Below, one piece after another: positions 40,790-50,083 of a stretch of 64,000 nucleotides of DNA. Below the pieces are notes generated by a model that was not told the DNA's origin, ran no database searches, and worked only from the letters and a program-made list of their open reading frames with translations. Made by a program: the position numbers and the translations under genes. The DNA comes from Nitrospirae bacterium GWB2_47_37 (lineage in GTDB: Bacteria > Nitrospirota > Thermodesulfovibrionia > Thermodesulfovibrionales > Dissulfurispiraceae): the NCBI GenBank assembly GCA_001803635.1, contig MHDU01000001.1, positions 1 through 64,000 on the forward strand, in the 5' to 3' direction. Position 1 is the first letter of the stretch; each line of letters opens with the position of its first letter.

Positions 40790-41455
40790 ATGGATATCAG
40801 CAATAACATAAAAGACTATTTAAATGATCGGTCACCGATTAAAAGATATGCGTCTTTTGATTATTGCTATAATTATTTCCGCTATTTTTATGAGCACAAT
40901 AATATAGAAGCTATTGCAAACCCTACAACTGTTCAACTCAGTTGTCTGCAACTTGGCTTTTATCTCGCCAGTTGGGGAATGTTACGAGGCTCATCTTTCC
41001 TATTACAAAAAAGTGTTAAGCATTACGAGCAACTAATATCTGCTATCGCTAAAATGCCAAAAGTTTGTTGGGAGATTGATCTTAATACTTACTCAGATGT
41101 AAGCATTTCATTGTTACTTGAAATTTATAAACATATTTTTAGTTCTCTTGGTGAAAATGACGAATATGCATCTGCCACATTGATTACAAAAATAATGCTT
41201 GGAGTCTTTGGCAATGTCCCTGCATTAGATGATAATTTTTGCAAAGGTTTCGGTTGTGGTAAACATTTCAGTAAATCATTATTGCAAAAAATTTCGGAGT
41301 TCTATAATGCCAACAAGGAAGAGGTTGATAAGCATAAAATTAAAACGATTGATTTTAGCACAGGTACGGAAACTACCCGTTACTACACTAAAGCAAAATT
41401 AATTGACATGGTCGGATTTATTGAGGGGATTAGAAAATCCAGAAAACAGCTTTAA
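40790..41455 (+). CDS. Hypothetical protein of a widely spread accessory family (221 aa)
   Basis: 221 residues, low GC and no clear domain. Segments that look conserved are RYASFDYCYNYFRYF, SCLQLGFYLASWGMLRGSSFLL, LITKIMLGVFGNVPALD and KLIDMVGFIEGIRK. Such proteins appear in many accessory regions but have no established function. It starts 20 bp after the RelE-type toxin, so it may be part of the TA island. Composition is more AT-rich than the flanking core genes. Confidence 0.75.
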   Translation: MDISNNIKDYLNDRSPIKRYASFDYCYNYFRYFYEHNNIEAIANPTTVQLSCLQLGFYLASWGMLRGSSFLLQKSVKHYEQLISAIAKMPKVCWEIDLNTYSDVSISLLLEIYKHIFSSLGENDEYASATLITKIMLGVFGNVPALDDNFCKGFGCGKHFSKSLLQKISEFYNANKEEVDKHKIKTIDFSTGTETTRYYTKAKLIDMVGFIEGIRKSRKQL

Positions 41456-41498
41456 AGAATAGGACAATTACCTTGCAGAATCATATAAGTTTTATCCC

Positions 41499-42674
41499 TT
41501 ACGCGCTCTCTATAAACAACAGCGCCGGATCTTCGAGGTAACGGATTACCTTCGACAAAAATAGGGACGCATCGACTCCGTCCGTAACCCTGTGGTCGAA
41601 TGTCAGCGAGATGGGAAGTATCTTCCTGATAACTATCTGCCCGTCCTTGACCCACGGCTTGTCCGCAATCCTCCCCGTGCCGAAAATAGCTACATCAGGA
41701 TAGTTGATGATGGGAGTTGCGAATGTGCCGCCGAAATGCCCGTAATTGGTAATGGTGAACGAACTGCCTTTAATTTCTTCCAGCTTTATCTTTCGATCCC
41801 TCGCCTTCCGGCCTAAATCCTGAATGTCGGAGGCAAGTTCGAGGATCGTCTTTTTATCCGTATTCCTTATCACGGGAACCATCAGGCCGTCAGGCGTATC
41901 GACTGCAATGCCCATATTGTAATATTTCTTTATGATTACTTCTTCCCTTTCATCATCTATGGATGCGTTGAGTCTCGGATGTTCCGCGAGCGCGTGCTGG
42001 ATGGCCTTTATAAAAAACGGAATGAACGTCAAATGTATCCCTTTCTGAAGCAGCTCTTTTTTTTCCCTCTCACGCAGGTTCCAGAGTTCCGTAATATCGG
42101 CCTCGTCCATACCTGTAACAAATGCCGTCATCCTCTGGGATTGAATAAGGTTTTTTGCTATTGTCCTTCGCAATCCCCTCAACGGTATTTTCTCTATGAC
42201 GCCATAGATATCTTCCGCCTTTTTGGCCTTTCCGGACGCATCAATAATGTCATCTTTTGTAATGCTTCCTCCCGGGCCCGAGCCTTTCACAGCCTCAATC
42301 TTAACTCCCAACTCTTTAGCTAATGCCCTGACTGCCGGTGTCGCGAGTATTTCATCTTCTTCTTCCGGCAAGACTCCGACAACCGAGACGGATTTCGGTC
42401 TCTCTTCTGCCATAGGTTTTTCTTCTACCGCCTCTCCTGATTCGGCAATAATCATTAAGACCTCTCCTACCTTTGCCATATCGCCGATGTCTTTGTTGAT
42501 TTTAAGCACCCTTCCTTTTTTCGGCGAAGGCACTTCAACGACTGCCTTATCGGTCTCTACCTCAAGAATGGTCTGATGCTCATCAACGGAATCGCCTTCT
42601 TTAACGAGCCATTTCCGTATCTCGCCCTCCGTAATTCCCTCTCCCAAATCCGGCAGCACAAAATCAAATGGCAT
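41499..42674 (-). CDS. Dihydrolipoamide acyltransferase (E2) of a 2-oxoacid dehydrogenase
   Basis: 391 residues. Lipoyl domain with the lipoylated K43 in EVETDKAVVEV, an E3-binding domain (ATPAVRALAKELGV, GPGGSITKDDI), and a catalytic domain with FTITNYG, GIAVDTPDGLMVPV and LTFDHRVTDG (His and Asp of the active site). It accepts acyl groups from the E1 pair at 43765-45784. Pyruvate or a branched-chain acid is possible. A GAGGAGGT site precedes the ATG. A TraB gene on the opposite strand lies between E1 and E2; no E3 (lipoamide dehydrogenase) is in the window. Confidence 0.95.
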   Translation of the reverse strand: MPFDFVLPDLGEGITEGEIRKWLVKEGDSVDEHQTILEVETDKAVVEVPSPKKGRVLKINKDIGDMAKVGEVLMIIAESGEAVEEKPMAEERPKSVSVVGVLPEEEDEILATPAVRALAKELGVKIEAVKGSGPGGSITKDDIIDASGKAKKAEDIYGVIEKIPLRGLRRTIAKNLIQSQRMTAFVTGMDEADITELWNLREREKKELLQKGIHLTFIPFFIKAIQHALAEHPRLNASIDDEREEVIIKKYYNMGIAVDTPDGLMVPVIRNTDKKTILELASDIQDLGRKARDRKIKLEEIKGSSFTITNYGHFGGTFATPIINYPDVAIFGTGRIADKPWVKDGQIVIRKILPISLTFDHRVTDGVDASLFLSKVIRYLEDPALLFIESA

Positions 42675-42747
42675 AGTACCTCCTCGTTACCGTCAATCGC
42701 TTGATATAAAGAATATCATGTGGGATGCTTACAGTCAATCATTGTCA

Positions 42748-42806
42748 ACATATAGAGCAGGTCTGTCTCAATGACTTTATCGGTTGAGCAGACATGCTCT
42801 ATATGT
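42748..42806. repeat. Long inverted repeat between the E2 and TraB genes
   Basis: ACATATAGAGCA (42748-42759) pairs perfectly with TGCTCTATATGT (42795-42806); inside, GTCTGTCTCAA pairs with TTGAGCAGAC with a single bulge. The loop is 12 nt. The stem has about 22 base pairs. No T run follows, so it is not a standard terminator. It stands between divergent promoters, upstream of both genes. Confidence 0.82.
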
Positions 42807-42861
42807 CATTTCGTATTACGACATTATGATATAATTAGAAAAATTTGCTTAAGGGGTTCTC

Positions 42862-43758
42862 ATGAAAAAAATAGTATCCAGATTTTTGCCTCTTTTTTTA
42901 ATCCTCTTTCTACTCGACGCGTCTCTTTATACCTGCAATTCTCTTGCCCAAAGCCGAAAGACTTTTTTATGGAAAGCTCAATCAAAGACGGCAATCGTTT
43001 ATGTTCTCGGCTCCCTGCATCTCATGAAAAAAGAATCCTATCCGCTCGACAGCAGGATTGAAAATGCCTTCGAGCAATCGAACGTCCTTGCGGTAGAGGC
43101 GAACATCAACAATATAGCCGGAATGGACCTGCAAAAATTAATGCAAAATGCCTTTTATCCGGGGACAGAGACGCTCGAAAGGCATGTCTCAAAAGAGACT
43201 TACGAACTGATAAAAAAAGAGACCGCAGGTCCCGGAATACCGTTTGAATTGATAATCAAACAAAAACCGTGGTTTTTATCGCTAACTCTGACCTCTCTGC
43301 AACTCTCGAAATTCGGATTCGACCCGAACTACGGAATAGACAATTATTTTCTACAGAAATCCATCGGCAAAAAGAAGATAACGGAACTCGAAAGCATAGA
43401 TTATCAGCTTACCCTGCTTTCAGGGTTCTCCGAAAAGGAGCAGGAATTATTCTTATTGCATACTTTAAGGGATATGAAAACAATCGGGCGGGAAATCGAC
43501 AATCTGCTTCGCGCGTGGACATCCGGAGATGTAAAGGGCATAGAATCTCTGCTGTTAAAAGGCGCTGAAAGCAGAGGCATGGAGCATATTTATGAAAAAT
43601 TATTTTACGAGAGAAACAGGAACATGGCCTCTAAAATCGAAGGATTCCTCAAAACAAGGGAAACCTATTTTGTTGTGATAGGCGCAGGACATCTTGTGGG
43701 GAATAAAGGGATTATAGAAATTCTCAAAAGGAAAGGGTACATTGTCGAACAGATATGA
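42862..43758 (+). CDS. TraB/GumN family protein
   Basis: 298 residues. N-terminal signal or anchor (FLPLFLILFLLDASLYTC), then the TraB motifs IVYVLGSLHLMKKESYPLD, and near the C-terminus YFVVIGAGHLVGNKGI. Family members are proposed metalloproteases or thioredoxin-linked proteins; the function is not settled. An AAGGGG site and a TATAAT box (42830-42835) lie upstream. The gene sits on the opposite strand between the E2 and E1 genes. Confidence 0.88.
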   Translation: MKKIVSRFLPLFLILFLLDASLYTCNSLAQSRKTFLWKAQSKTAIVYVLGSLHLMKKESYPLDSRIENAFEQSNVLAVEANINNIAGMDLQKLMQNAFYPGTETLERHVSKETYELIKKETAGPGIPFELIIKQKPWFLSLTLTSLQLSKFGFDPNYGIDNYFLQKSIGKKKITELESIDYQLTLLSGFSEKEQELFLLHTLRDMKTIGREIDNLLRAWTSGDVKGIESLLLKGAESRGMEHIYEKLFYERNRNMASKIEGFLKTRETYFVVIGAGHLVGNKGIIEILKRKGYIVEQI

Positions 43759-43764
43759 TTGAGG

Positions 43765-44727
43765 CTAATATTTCATTGCCTCTTCAATGCCCTTTCTAAT
43801 CCTCTCCACGGTCGGAATGTAATAATCCTCCAGTTTCGGCAGGGGCATAACAACATCATAACCCGTTACCCTGATTATCGGGGCTTTTAAATATAGTATT
43901 TCATCCTCCGCAATGGTCGCTGAAATCTCCGCGCCGAATCCTCCGGTCTTAGAAGCCTCGTGAACAATCATGACCCTTCCCGTTTTTTTCACCGATTTAA
44001 ATATCGTTTCTTCATCGAATGGATTCAGCGTCATTAAATCTATGACCTCAGCGTCAAATCCCCCAACCGCCTGCAAACTCCTGTGCAGCATGCTTCCCCA
44101 TGAAATCACCGTTATATCCTTGCCTTCCTGAACAACCCTCGCCTTTCCGAGAGGTATGGCATACTCGCCTTCAGGAACCTCCTCTTTTATAAGACGATAG
44201 AGTCTCGTAGATTCGAGAAAAATCACCGGATCGGGGTCTCTGATGGATGATATCAATAAGCCCTTTGCATTGTAAGGAGATGAAGGCACGACCACCTTCA
44301 CGCCCGGCATATGGCAGAATAACGCCTCCGTGCTTTCGGAATGTAGCTCCGGAGCCTTTATGCCGGCGCCGTACGGCGCTCTCACAACAATAGGGCATGT
44401 AAACCTTCCGCGCGAACGCGAACGTACCCTTGCCGCATGAGAAAATATCTGATCGATGGCCGGATAGATGAAACCCATGAATTGTATCTCAGCAATGGGC
44501 TTTAAGCCGTACAGCGCCATGCCGATTGCGGAACCGGCAATAACGGATTCTGCAAGCGGCGTATCGATTACCCTCTCAGCGCCGAACTCCTCCAAAAGCC
44601 CTTCTGTAACCCTGAATACTCCGCCGTCCCTTCCAACATCTTCGCCTAAAATAACGACATTCTTATCCCTCTGCATTTCTTCTCTCAATGCAAGGTTTAT
44701 CGCCTGAACCATATTGAGCTTCGGCAT
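43765..44727 (-). CDS. pdhB: 2-Oxoacid dehydrogenase E1 beta subunit
   Basis: 320 residues. ILGEDVGRDGGVFRVTEGL, DTPLAESVIAGSAIGMALYGL and HAARVRSRSRGRFTCPIVVRAPYG are typical; VISWGSM and IVHEASKTGGFGAEI mark the C-terminal domain. It joins the alpha subunit to form the thiamine-diphosphate E1 heterotetramer. The start lies one base after the alpha stop. Pyruvate is the likely substrate, a branched-chain acid is possible. Confidence 0.93.
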   Translation of the reverse strand: MPKLNMVQAINLALREEMQRDKNVVILGEDVGRDGGVFRVTEGLLEEFGAERVIDTPLAESVIAGSAIGMALYGLKPIAEIQFMGFIYPAIDQIFSHAARVRSRSRGRFTCPIVVRAPYGAGIKAPELHSESTEALFCHMPGVKVVVPSSPYNAKGLLISSIRDPDPVIFLESTRLYRLIKEEVPEGEYAIPLGKARVVQEGKDITVISWGSMLHRSLQAVGGFDAEVIDLMTLNPFDEETIFKSVKKTGRVMIVHEASKTGGFGAEISATIAEDEILYLKAPIIRVTGYDVVMPLPKLEDYYIPTVERIRKGIEEAMKY

Positions 44728-44728
44728 A

Positions 44729-45784
44729 TCAGAAGTCCCTCATCTCTTTTATTTGTCTCGGCGTAAGTTTTTCGTATGTATATGTGAACATATCCTTCGG
44801 CTCCGGATGTTCTATTGCCTCTGCCGTCCTTATAGCCTCATCGACTACAGTCTTTGCCTTTTCCTCAACCTCTTTCTGATATTGCTCGCTCCACAATCCG
44901 TTTTTCTCCATAAACAACCGCAATCTCAAAATCGGGTCTTTGGCTTTCCACGCGTCCACTTCTTCCTTTGTCCTGTATCTCGCAGCATCATCGGCTGTCG
45001 TATGGTCGGACATCCTGTATGTAAAGCATTCTATAAATGTGGGGCCGTCTCCGCGCCGTGCCTTATCTACGGCCTCTTTTGTGGCCTTATAAACCGCAAA
45101 AATGTCGTTGCCGTCCACCTGAACGCCTTCAAAACCGTAGGCTGCCGCTTTTTGCGCGATAGTCTTTGACGCCGTCTGCCTCTCCCTCGGCACCGATATT
45201 GCCCATTGGTTATTCTGGCAGATAAAGACTACGGGTAGTTTGAAGACCCCGGCCATATTCATGCTCTCGTGGAAATCCCCTTCCGACGTGCCGCCGTCCC
45301 CGAAATAGCAGGCCACTGCAATCTTATCTCCCTTATATTTAGCGGCCATAGCAGCGCCTGCCGCGTGCGGAGTCTGGGTTCCTACCGGGACGCATACAGG
45401 AAAGATATTCAATCCCTCCGGACATTTTACTCCCCTCTCATCGCCGCCCCAATATTGAAACAGCATATGAAGGGGATAGCCCATAGTAATATACACACCC
45501 ATTTCCCTGAATGACGGGAATATCCAGTCGGATTTTTCGAGCGCAAGGGCGCTGCCTATCTGGGATGCCTCCTGACCAAAAATTGATGCATAAGTGCCCA
45601 TCCTTCCCTCCCGCTGCAGGCTCAAGGCATGATGGTCAAAGGTTCTTGAAAGGGTAAGCAATTCATACATCCCCTTTATTTCAATATCGGACAGGGCAGG
45701 CATTAGGGATTCGTCAACATTCCCCTTTTCATCGAGAATGTCGAGGCGCTTTATATCGATTGTTTCTATGACTCTCACCGGCAT
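44729..45784 (-). CDS. pdhA: 2-Oxoacid dehydrogenase E1 alpha subunit
   Basis: 351 residues from the ATG at 45782-45784. An upstream TTG in frame lies inside the promoter and is rejected. Thiamine-diphosphate site: YFGDGGTSEGDFHESMN, and FICQNNQWAIS; YRMSDHTTADDAARYR is the phosphorylation-loop-like region. It decarboxylates pyruvate or a related acid and passes the acyl group to E2. Start without a ribosome binding site, 7 bp after a -10 box, so probably leaderless. Confidence 0.94.
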   Translation of the reverse strand: MPVRVIETIDIKRLDILDEKGNVDESLMPALSDIEIKGMYELLTLSRTFDHHALSLQREGRMGTYASIFGQEASQIGSALALEKSDWIFPSFREMGVYITMGYPLHMLFQYWGGDERGVKCPEGLNIFPVCVPVGTQTPHAAGAAMAAKYKGDKIAVACYFGDGGTSEGDFHESMNMAGVFKLPVVFICQNNQWAISVPRERQTASKTIAQKAAAYGFEGVQVDGNDIFAVYKATKEAVDKARRGDGPTFIECFTYRMSDHTTADDAARYRTKEEVDAWKAKDPILRLRLFMEKNGLWSEQYQKEVEEKAKTVVDEAIRTAEAIEHPEPKDMFTYTYEKLTPRQIKEMRDF

Positions 45785-45791
45785 CAATAAA

Positions 45792-45820
45792 AGAATATCA
45801 CGAGGCAATATTACAGTCAA
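45792..45820 (-). promoter_or_regulatory. Promoter of the E1 alpha-beta operon
   Basis: Minus strand TTGACT (45815-45820), 17 bp, TATTCT (45792-45797) preceded by TGA as an extended -10, then 7 bp to the ATG. It settles the start choice and indicates a leaderless mRNA. Confidence 0.62.
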
Positions 45821-45836
45821 ATCCTTCAAGAAAGGT

Positions 45837-46280
45837 TTATCTCAGTCCAAGGCATTTCAGTATAATGCCTAAATATTTATTAACCGGATTATCCCTGCTT
45901 AAAAAGGAGATAACAGGCGATTTCCGTGTCTGAAGCTTGATAAGTTCGTCTATTATCTCCCTGTTTATCTCATGTTTTAACCCTGTCCTGAATGCAAGTA
46001 TTGCCGTTCCTCTATCGCCCGCGTGAAGATATATCCTGCCGAGATTAAGATAGTGAAGGGGATTATCGGGTTCCAGTTTGACTGCGTCTTCGCATAATTC
46101 GATTGCCTTGCGGATCTGCCCCCGTTCTTTTGCCGTGCAGTAAGCGAAATAGGAAAGATAAAGAGGCTTATAATCGAGTTGAAGCGCCTTCTCGAAATTC
46201 ACGAGCGCGGAAAGCCCTTGCCCCTGAGCGAGTTCGCTCAAGCCTTTTTTGAAAAATTCTTCAGGTCCCTCAATCGGCAT
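45837..46280 (-). CDS. Tetratricopeptide repeat protein
   Basis: 147 residues with TPR units: ALVNFEKALQLDYKPLYLSYF, AIELCEDAVKLEPDNPLHYLNLG and RIYLHAGDRGTAILAFRTGLKH, in parts. No signal peptide. TPR proteins make protein contacts; no partner is obvious. It lies 20 bp after lspA on the same strand and may belong to the ileS-lspA run. Confidence 0.82.
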   Translation of the reverse strand: MPIEGPEEFFKKGLSELAQGQGLSALVNFEKALQLDYKPLYLSYFAYCTAKERGQIRKAIELCEDAVKLEPDNPLHYLNLGRIYLHAGDRGTAILAFRTGLKHEINREIIDELIKLQTRKSPVISFLSRDNPVNKYLGIILKCLGLR

Positions 46281-46300
46281 CTTAATACCATTTTACTATT

Positions 46301-46771
46301 TTATGAGACATTCTGCACTTTATCGGACTTTTTAACGTCAAAAAATAATTTAACAGTGAGAAGCATAATCCCTATAGTCAGGGCGGAATCGGCTACGTTA
46401 AATGCAGGCCAGTGGAATCTCCCGATGTAAAAATCCAGAAAATCTATGACATAGCCGTGGATAACTCTGTCGACAAAATTTCCCGCTGCGCCGCCGAGGA
46501 TGAGAGAAAAGGCAAGCCTGTTATCCTTATCTTTTATTATGAGAACCGTTACAAAAACCATTGCCGCCGCGGCAATTACTATAAAGAAAAAATTTCCGAG
46601 GCTCTTGAACATGCCGAAGGCGGAACCGATATTCTCGACATAAACAATATTGAAAAAGGGCAACACTTCGATTATCCGATAGGGAGAAATATTCGCCTTA
46701 ACGACATATTTTGTTGTCTGGTCTAAGACAAAAACAAGCAGGGAAATAAGAAAGGCTCTATTTAATTGCAT
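46301..46771 (-). CDS. lspA: Lipoprotein signal peptidase
   Basis: 156 residues, four membrane segments. Catalytic Asp motifs: [19 protein letters not shown] and [11 protein letters not shown]. It cleaves prolipoproteins after lipidation, which is needed by lipoproteins such as RlpA here. Its start overlaps the ileS 3' end by 14 bp, a common ileS-lspA arrangement. Confidence 0.97.
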   Translation of the reverse strand: MQLNRAFLISLLVFVLDQTTKYVVKANISPYRIIEVLPFFNIVYVENIGSAFGMFKSLGNFFFIVIAAAAMVFVTVLIIKDKDNRLAFSLILGGAAGNFVDRVIHGYVIDFLDFYIGRFHWPAFNVADSALTIGIMLLTVKLFFDVKKSDKVQNVS

Positions 46772-49538
46772 TATGACATCTTTCGCAGACGTGGGGATGA
46801 TCTTCGAACTTACCTACGGATAAGCTCCAATTCCAGCACCTTCCGCACTTGCCGCCCGACGCCCTTTCGACTTTTATGAACATATCCTTAATCTCTGTGC
46901 TCTCATAAACGTCGCCGGCCCTTTGACTTAGCGGATGGATTTCAACATCCGAGACGATGAAAAGCGCGGGCAAGAAGTCTCTATACGCCTGCAAAAGAGT
47001 CAGTTCTTCATCAGGCATATAGAATATCAACTTCGCTTCAAGGGCATTGCCGATAAATTTATCCTTTCTTTTTATCTCAAGCGCCTTATTGGCCTCGTCT
47101 CTTATAACGATAAGTTTCTCCCATCTCTTTTCCAAAGCCTCATCTGAAAATCGTTCATCCGATTCCGGAAATCCCGCTAAAAAAACGCTCTCATCTTTTT
47201 TACCGGGAATATAACCCCATATTTCCTCTGCGGTAAACGAAAGCACCGGAGCCATAAGCCTCGTCATGTCGGTCAATATCCTATACATCACCCACTGCGA
47301 AGCGCGCCTTTCAATGGAATCCTTTCTGAAAGTGTAAAGGCGGTCTTTCAATATATCGAGATAAAAAGAACTCATATCCACAATGCAGAAATTATATAGG
47401 GAATGAAACGCCTCGTGGAAGTTGAAATCCTCATAGGCTTCCGTGACCTTTCGGATCAGACTCTGTAGCCTGCTCATAGCCCATCTGTCTATTTCAAGGA
47501 GATTCGCGCTGTAGTCTTTTCCGTCAAAATCGGAAATATTCCCTAACAGGAACCTCCCGGTATTCCTGATCTTCCTGTAAGCCTCCGTAAGCCGGCTGAT
47601 TATCTCCTTCGACAGCCTTACATCATCGCTGTAATCCTCCGCAAACACCCACAATCTTAAAATGTCCGCGCCGTTTGCCTTTATGATTTCCTGCGGCGAT
47701 ATAACGTTCCCGATGGACTTGGACATCTTCTTGCCCTGCCCGTCAACGGTAAACCCGTGCGTAAGCACTATGCTGTAAGGGGCCTTATTTCTCGTGCCTA
47801 CCGAAGCAAGAAGCGAACTCTGAAACCAGCCCCTGTGCTGGTCGCTGCCTTCGAGATACATTGCGGCAGGCCATGAAAGCCTCTCGTCATTCTCCAGCAC
47901 CGCCGCGTGGCTCACTCCGGAATCGAACCATACATCGAGAATGTCCTTCTCTTTTTTTAGAGATGAACTGCCGCATTTTGGACATTTCGCCCCGCTCCCA
48001 AGAAGCTCGTCCACAGACATTTTAAACCATATATCCGCCCCATGCTCCTCTGTCAGCTTCACGATCTTATCGAATAAATTATCGCCATTTATAAAATCTC
48101 CGCAGTCCTCGCATGTGATAAGGGTAATAGGCACTCCCCACGACCTCTGCCTCGAAATACACCAATCCGGCCTGCCGGAGACCATACCGTAAATCCTCTC
48201 TCTTCCCCATGCCGGGATCCACTCGACCCTCTCTATCTCCTTAAGGCTTTTCACTCTGAGATTTCCTCTTTCCATCGATATGAACCACTGCGCGGTTGCC
48301 CTGAATATGACCGGCTTTTTGCATCTCCAGCAGTGCGGATAGGAATGCCTGACTTTTTCAACGCCTAAAAGGGCATTCTTTTCTTTTAATGTCCCTATAA
48401 TCCCTTCATTCGCCTTGAAAACGAATTGCCCCTCGAACTCCGGGACATGCTTTGTGAACTTGCCCCTGTCATCGACAGGAGCGTATATGTCGAGTCCGTA
48501 TTTAAGCCCTGCCTCATAGTCGTCCTCGCCGTGACCCGGCGCTATATGGACAATGCCCGAGCCTTCGCCGACAGCGACAAAATCGCCTAAAATAACCTTA
48601 GATTCCCTCTCTATGAACGGATGCCTTGCCCTCATGCCTTCGAGCTTTTCGCCCGAAACCTTCAGAACAACATCTCCTTTGATAATACCCTTTTCTTTCA
48701 GGCCTTCAAGATTATCCTCGGCAACTATATGGATCTCTCCATCATCCTCAACAGCGGCATAGCTAAGTTCGGGATGCACTGCGAGCGCGAGGTTTGCGGG
48801 TAATGTCCACGGTGTTGTAGTCCATATTACGATATATACTTTCTTGCCTGTCAGTTGGGGCAAATATTTGGAAACGTCTTCATCGAGCACCTGAAATCTT
48901 ACGAAAACCGAAGGCGACTCCTTCTCGGCGTATTCAACCTCCGCCTCCGCTAAAGCCGTAACGCATGAAGGGCACCAGTGCACGGGCTTTTTGCCTTTAT
49001 AGACAGCGCCGTTCTTTACGAATCTGAGAAACTCCCTTACAATGGAAGCCTCGTAGTTATAGGACATTGTGAGATATGGCTTATCCCAATCGCCGAATAC
49101 TCCGAGCCTTTTGAATTCTTCTCTCTGAATATTCACGAATTTATCCGCGTATTCCCTGCAAAGCTGCCTCTTTTTTAAAACATCAACCTGCTCTTTTTTA
49201 TCTCCAAGATTCTTATCAACCTGAAGCTCTATGGGAAGGCCGTGGCAGTCCCATCCCGGAACATACGGGGAATAGAAGCCCCGCATCGACTTATATTTAA
49301 CGATTATATCTTTTAGAATTTTGTTCAGCGCGTGGCCTATATGGATATTGCCGTTTGCATAGGGCGGGCCGTCATGAAGGATAAAACTTTTAGTGCCCCT
49401 ATTTTTTTGCTGAATCTTTTGGTAGATATTCTTCTCATCCCAAAATTTCAGCATTTCAGGCTCCCTCTGATTGAGGTTAGCCTTCATGGGAAAGTCCGTT
49501 TGCGGCAGATTAAGCGTGTCTTTGTAATCAATCGGCAT
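46758..49538 (-). CDS. ileS: Isoleucyl-tRNA synthetase
   Basis: 926 residues, class I. HIGH motif in [21 protein letters not shown] in the editing region, [10 protein letters not shown], and the KMSKS loop [10 protein letters not shown]. The C-terminus has a zinc finger (CGRCWNWS and HPHVCERCH) as in bacterial IleRS. Charges tRNA-Ile and hydrolyses Val-AMP. No T-box leader is apparent upstream. Confidence 0.98.
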   Translation of the reverse strand: MPIDYKDTLNLPQTDFPMKANLNQREPEMLKFWDEKNIYQKIQQKNRGTKSFILHDGPPYANGNIHIGHALNKILKDIIVKYKSMRGFYSPYVPGWDCHGLPIELQVDKNLGDKKEQVDVLKKRQLCREYADKFVNIQREEFKRLGVFGDWDKPYLTMSYNYEASIVREFLRFVKNGAVYKGKKPVHWCPSCVTALAEAEVEYAEKESPSVFVRFQVLDEDVSKYLPQLTGKKVYIVIWTTTPWTLPANLALAVHPELSYAAVEDDGEIHIVAEDNLEGLKEKGIIKGDVVLKVSGEKLEGMRARHPFIERESKVILGDFVAVGEGSGIVHIAPGHGEDDYEAGLKYGLDIYAPVDDRGKFTKHVPEFEGQFVFKANEGIIGTLKEKNALLGVEKVRHSYPHCWRCKKPVIFRATAQWFISMERGNLRVKSLKEIERVEWIPAWGRERIYGMVSGRPDWCISRQRSWGVPITLITCEDCGDFINGDNLFDKIVKLTEEHGADIWFKMSVDELLGSGAKCPKCGSSSLKKEKDILDVWFDSGVSHAAVLENDERLSWPAAMYLEGSDQHRGWFQSSLLASVGTRNKAPYSIVLTHGFTVDGQGKKMSKSIGNVISPQEIIKANGADILRLWVFAEDYSDDVRLSKEIISRLTEAYRKIRNTGRFLLGNISDFDGKDYSANLLEIDRWAMSRLQSLIRKVTEAYEDFNFHEAFHSLYNFCIVDMSSFYLDILKDRLYTFRKDSIERRASQWVMYRILTDMTRLMAPVLSFTAEEIWGYIPGKKDESVFLAGFPESDERFSDEALEKRWEKLIVIRDEANKALEIKRKDKFIGNALEAKLIFYMPDEELTLLQAYRDFLPALFIVSDVEIHPLSQRAGDVYESTEIKDMFIKVERASGGKCGRCWNWSLSVGKFEDHPHVCERCHNAIK

Positions 49539-49585
49539 AACAGAAAAGTTACCACTAACAGTATTATGCTGTCAAGAAAAGGTGT

Positions 49586-50014
49586 TTATTTTATTTCCAG
49601 AAGCCGTGTCTCGAATATGAGCATCTTGCCTGCTAAAGGATGATTGCAGTCCATAGTGTATGAAGTTTCCGACTTGCCGATAATAGTAGCCATTACCGGC
49701 ATTCCGTCGGCACGGAACATCTGCACCTGCCGGCCTGTTTCAAAGTCTATATTCGCGCCCATTTTGTCTTTGGGAAATTCAAAAACCCTCTCTTCCTCGC
49801 GAGGCCCGTATCCAAACTCCGGAGCAACCTTTATAACCTTTGTCTCGCCGCAGGCCATTCCGATAACTCCCTGCTCAAGACCGGGGATAAGTTCGCCCTC
49901 TCCGACGGTAAATTCAAGGGGTTTGCCTCCCTCGGACGAATCGAATACCGCCCCGTCCTCCAGTTTTCCGGTGTAATTGATGCTGATTGTATCGCCCTGC
50001 TTTACTGTAGCCAT
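49586..50014 (-). CDS. slyD: SlyD-like FKBP-type peptidyl-prolyl isomerase
   Basis: 142 residues. FKBP strands: TISINYTGKLEDGAVFDSS, PLEFTVGEGELIPGLEQGVIGM and CNHPLAGKMLIFE at the C-terminus, with the IF (insert-in-flap) domain (APEFGYG to GMPVMATI) between. It assists protein folding and can bind nickel in relatives with a His-rich tail, which is absent here. It has an AAGGAG site. Confidence 0.94.
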   Translation of the reverse strand: MATVKQGDTISINYTGKLEDGAVFDSSEGGKPLEFTVGEGELIPGLEQGVIGMACGETKVIKVAPEFGYGPREEERVFEFPKDKMGANIDFETGRQVQMFRADGMPVMATIIGKSETSYTMDCNHPLAGKMLIFETRLLEIK

Positions 50015-50083
50015 GTTCGCTCCTTAATTTTTGATTGTTTATTATAACCGTTCGGGAAAAAAAATTACGAAAGTTTTTTATGC

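Noticed and set aside
45785-45829. TTG start extending pdhA upstream
   Set aside because: The segment contains the -35 and extended -10 boxes; the ATG at 45784 follows at leaderless distance.
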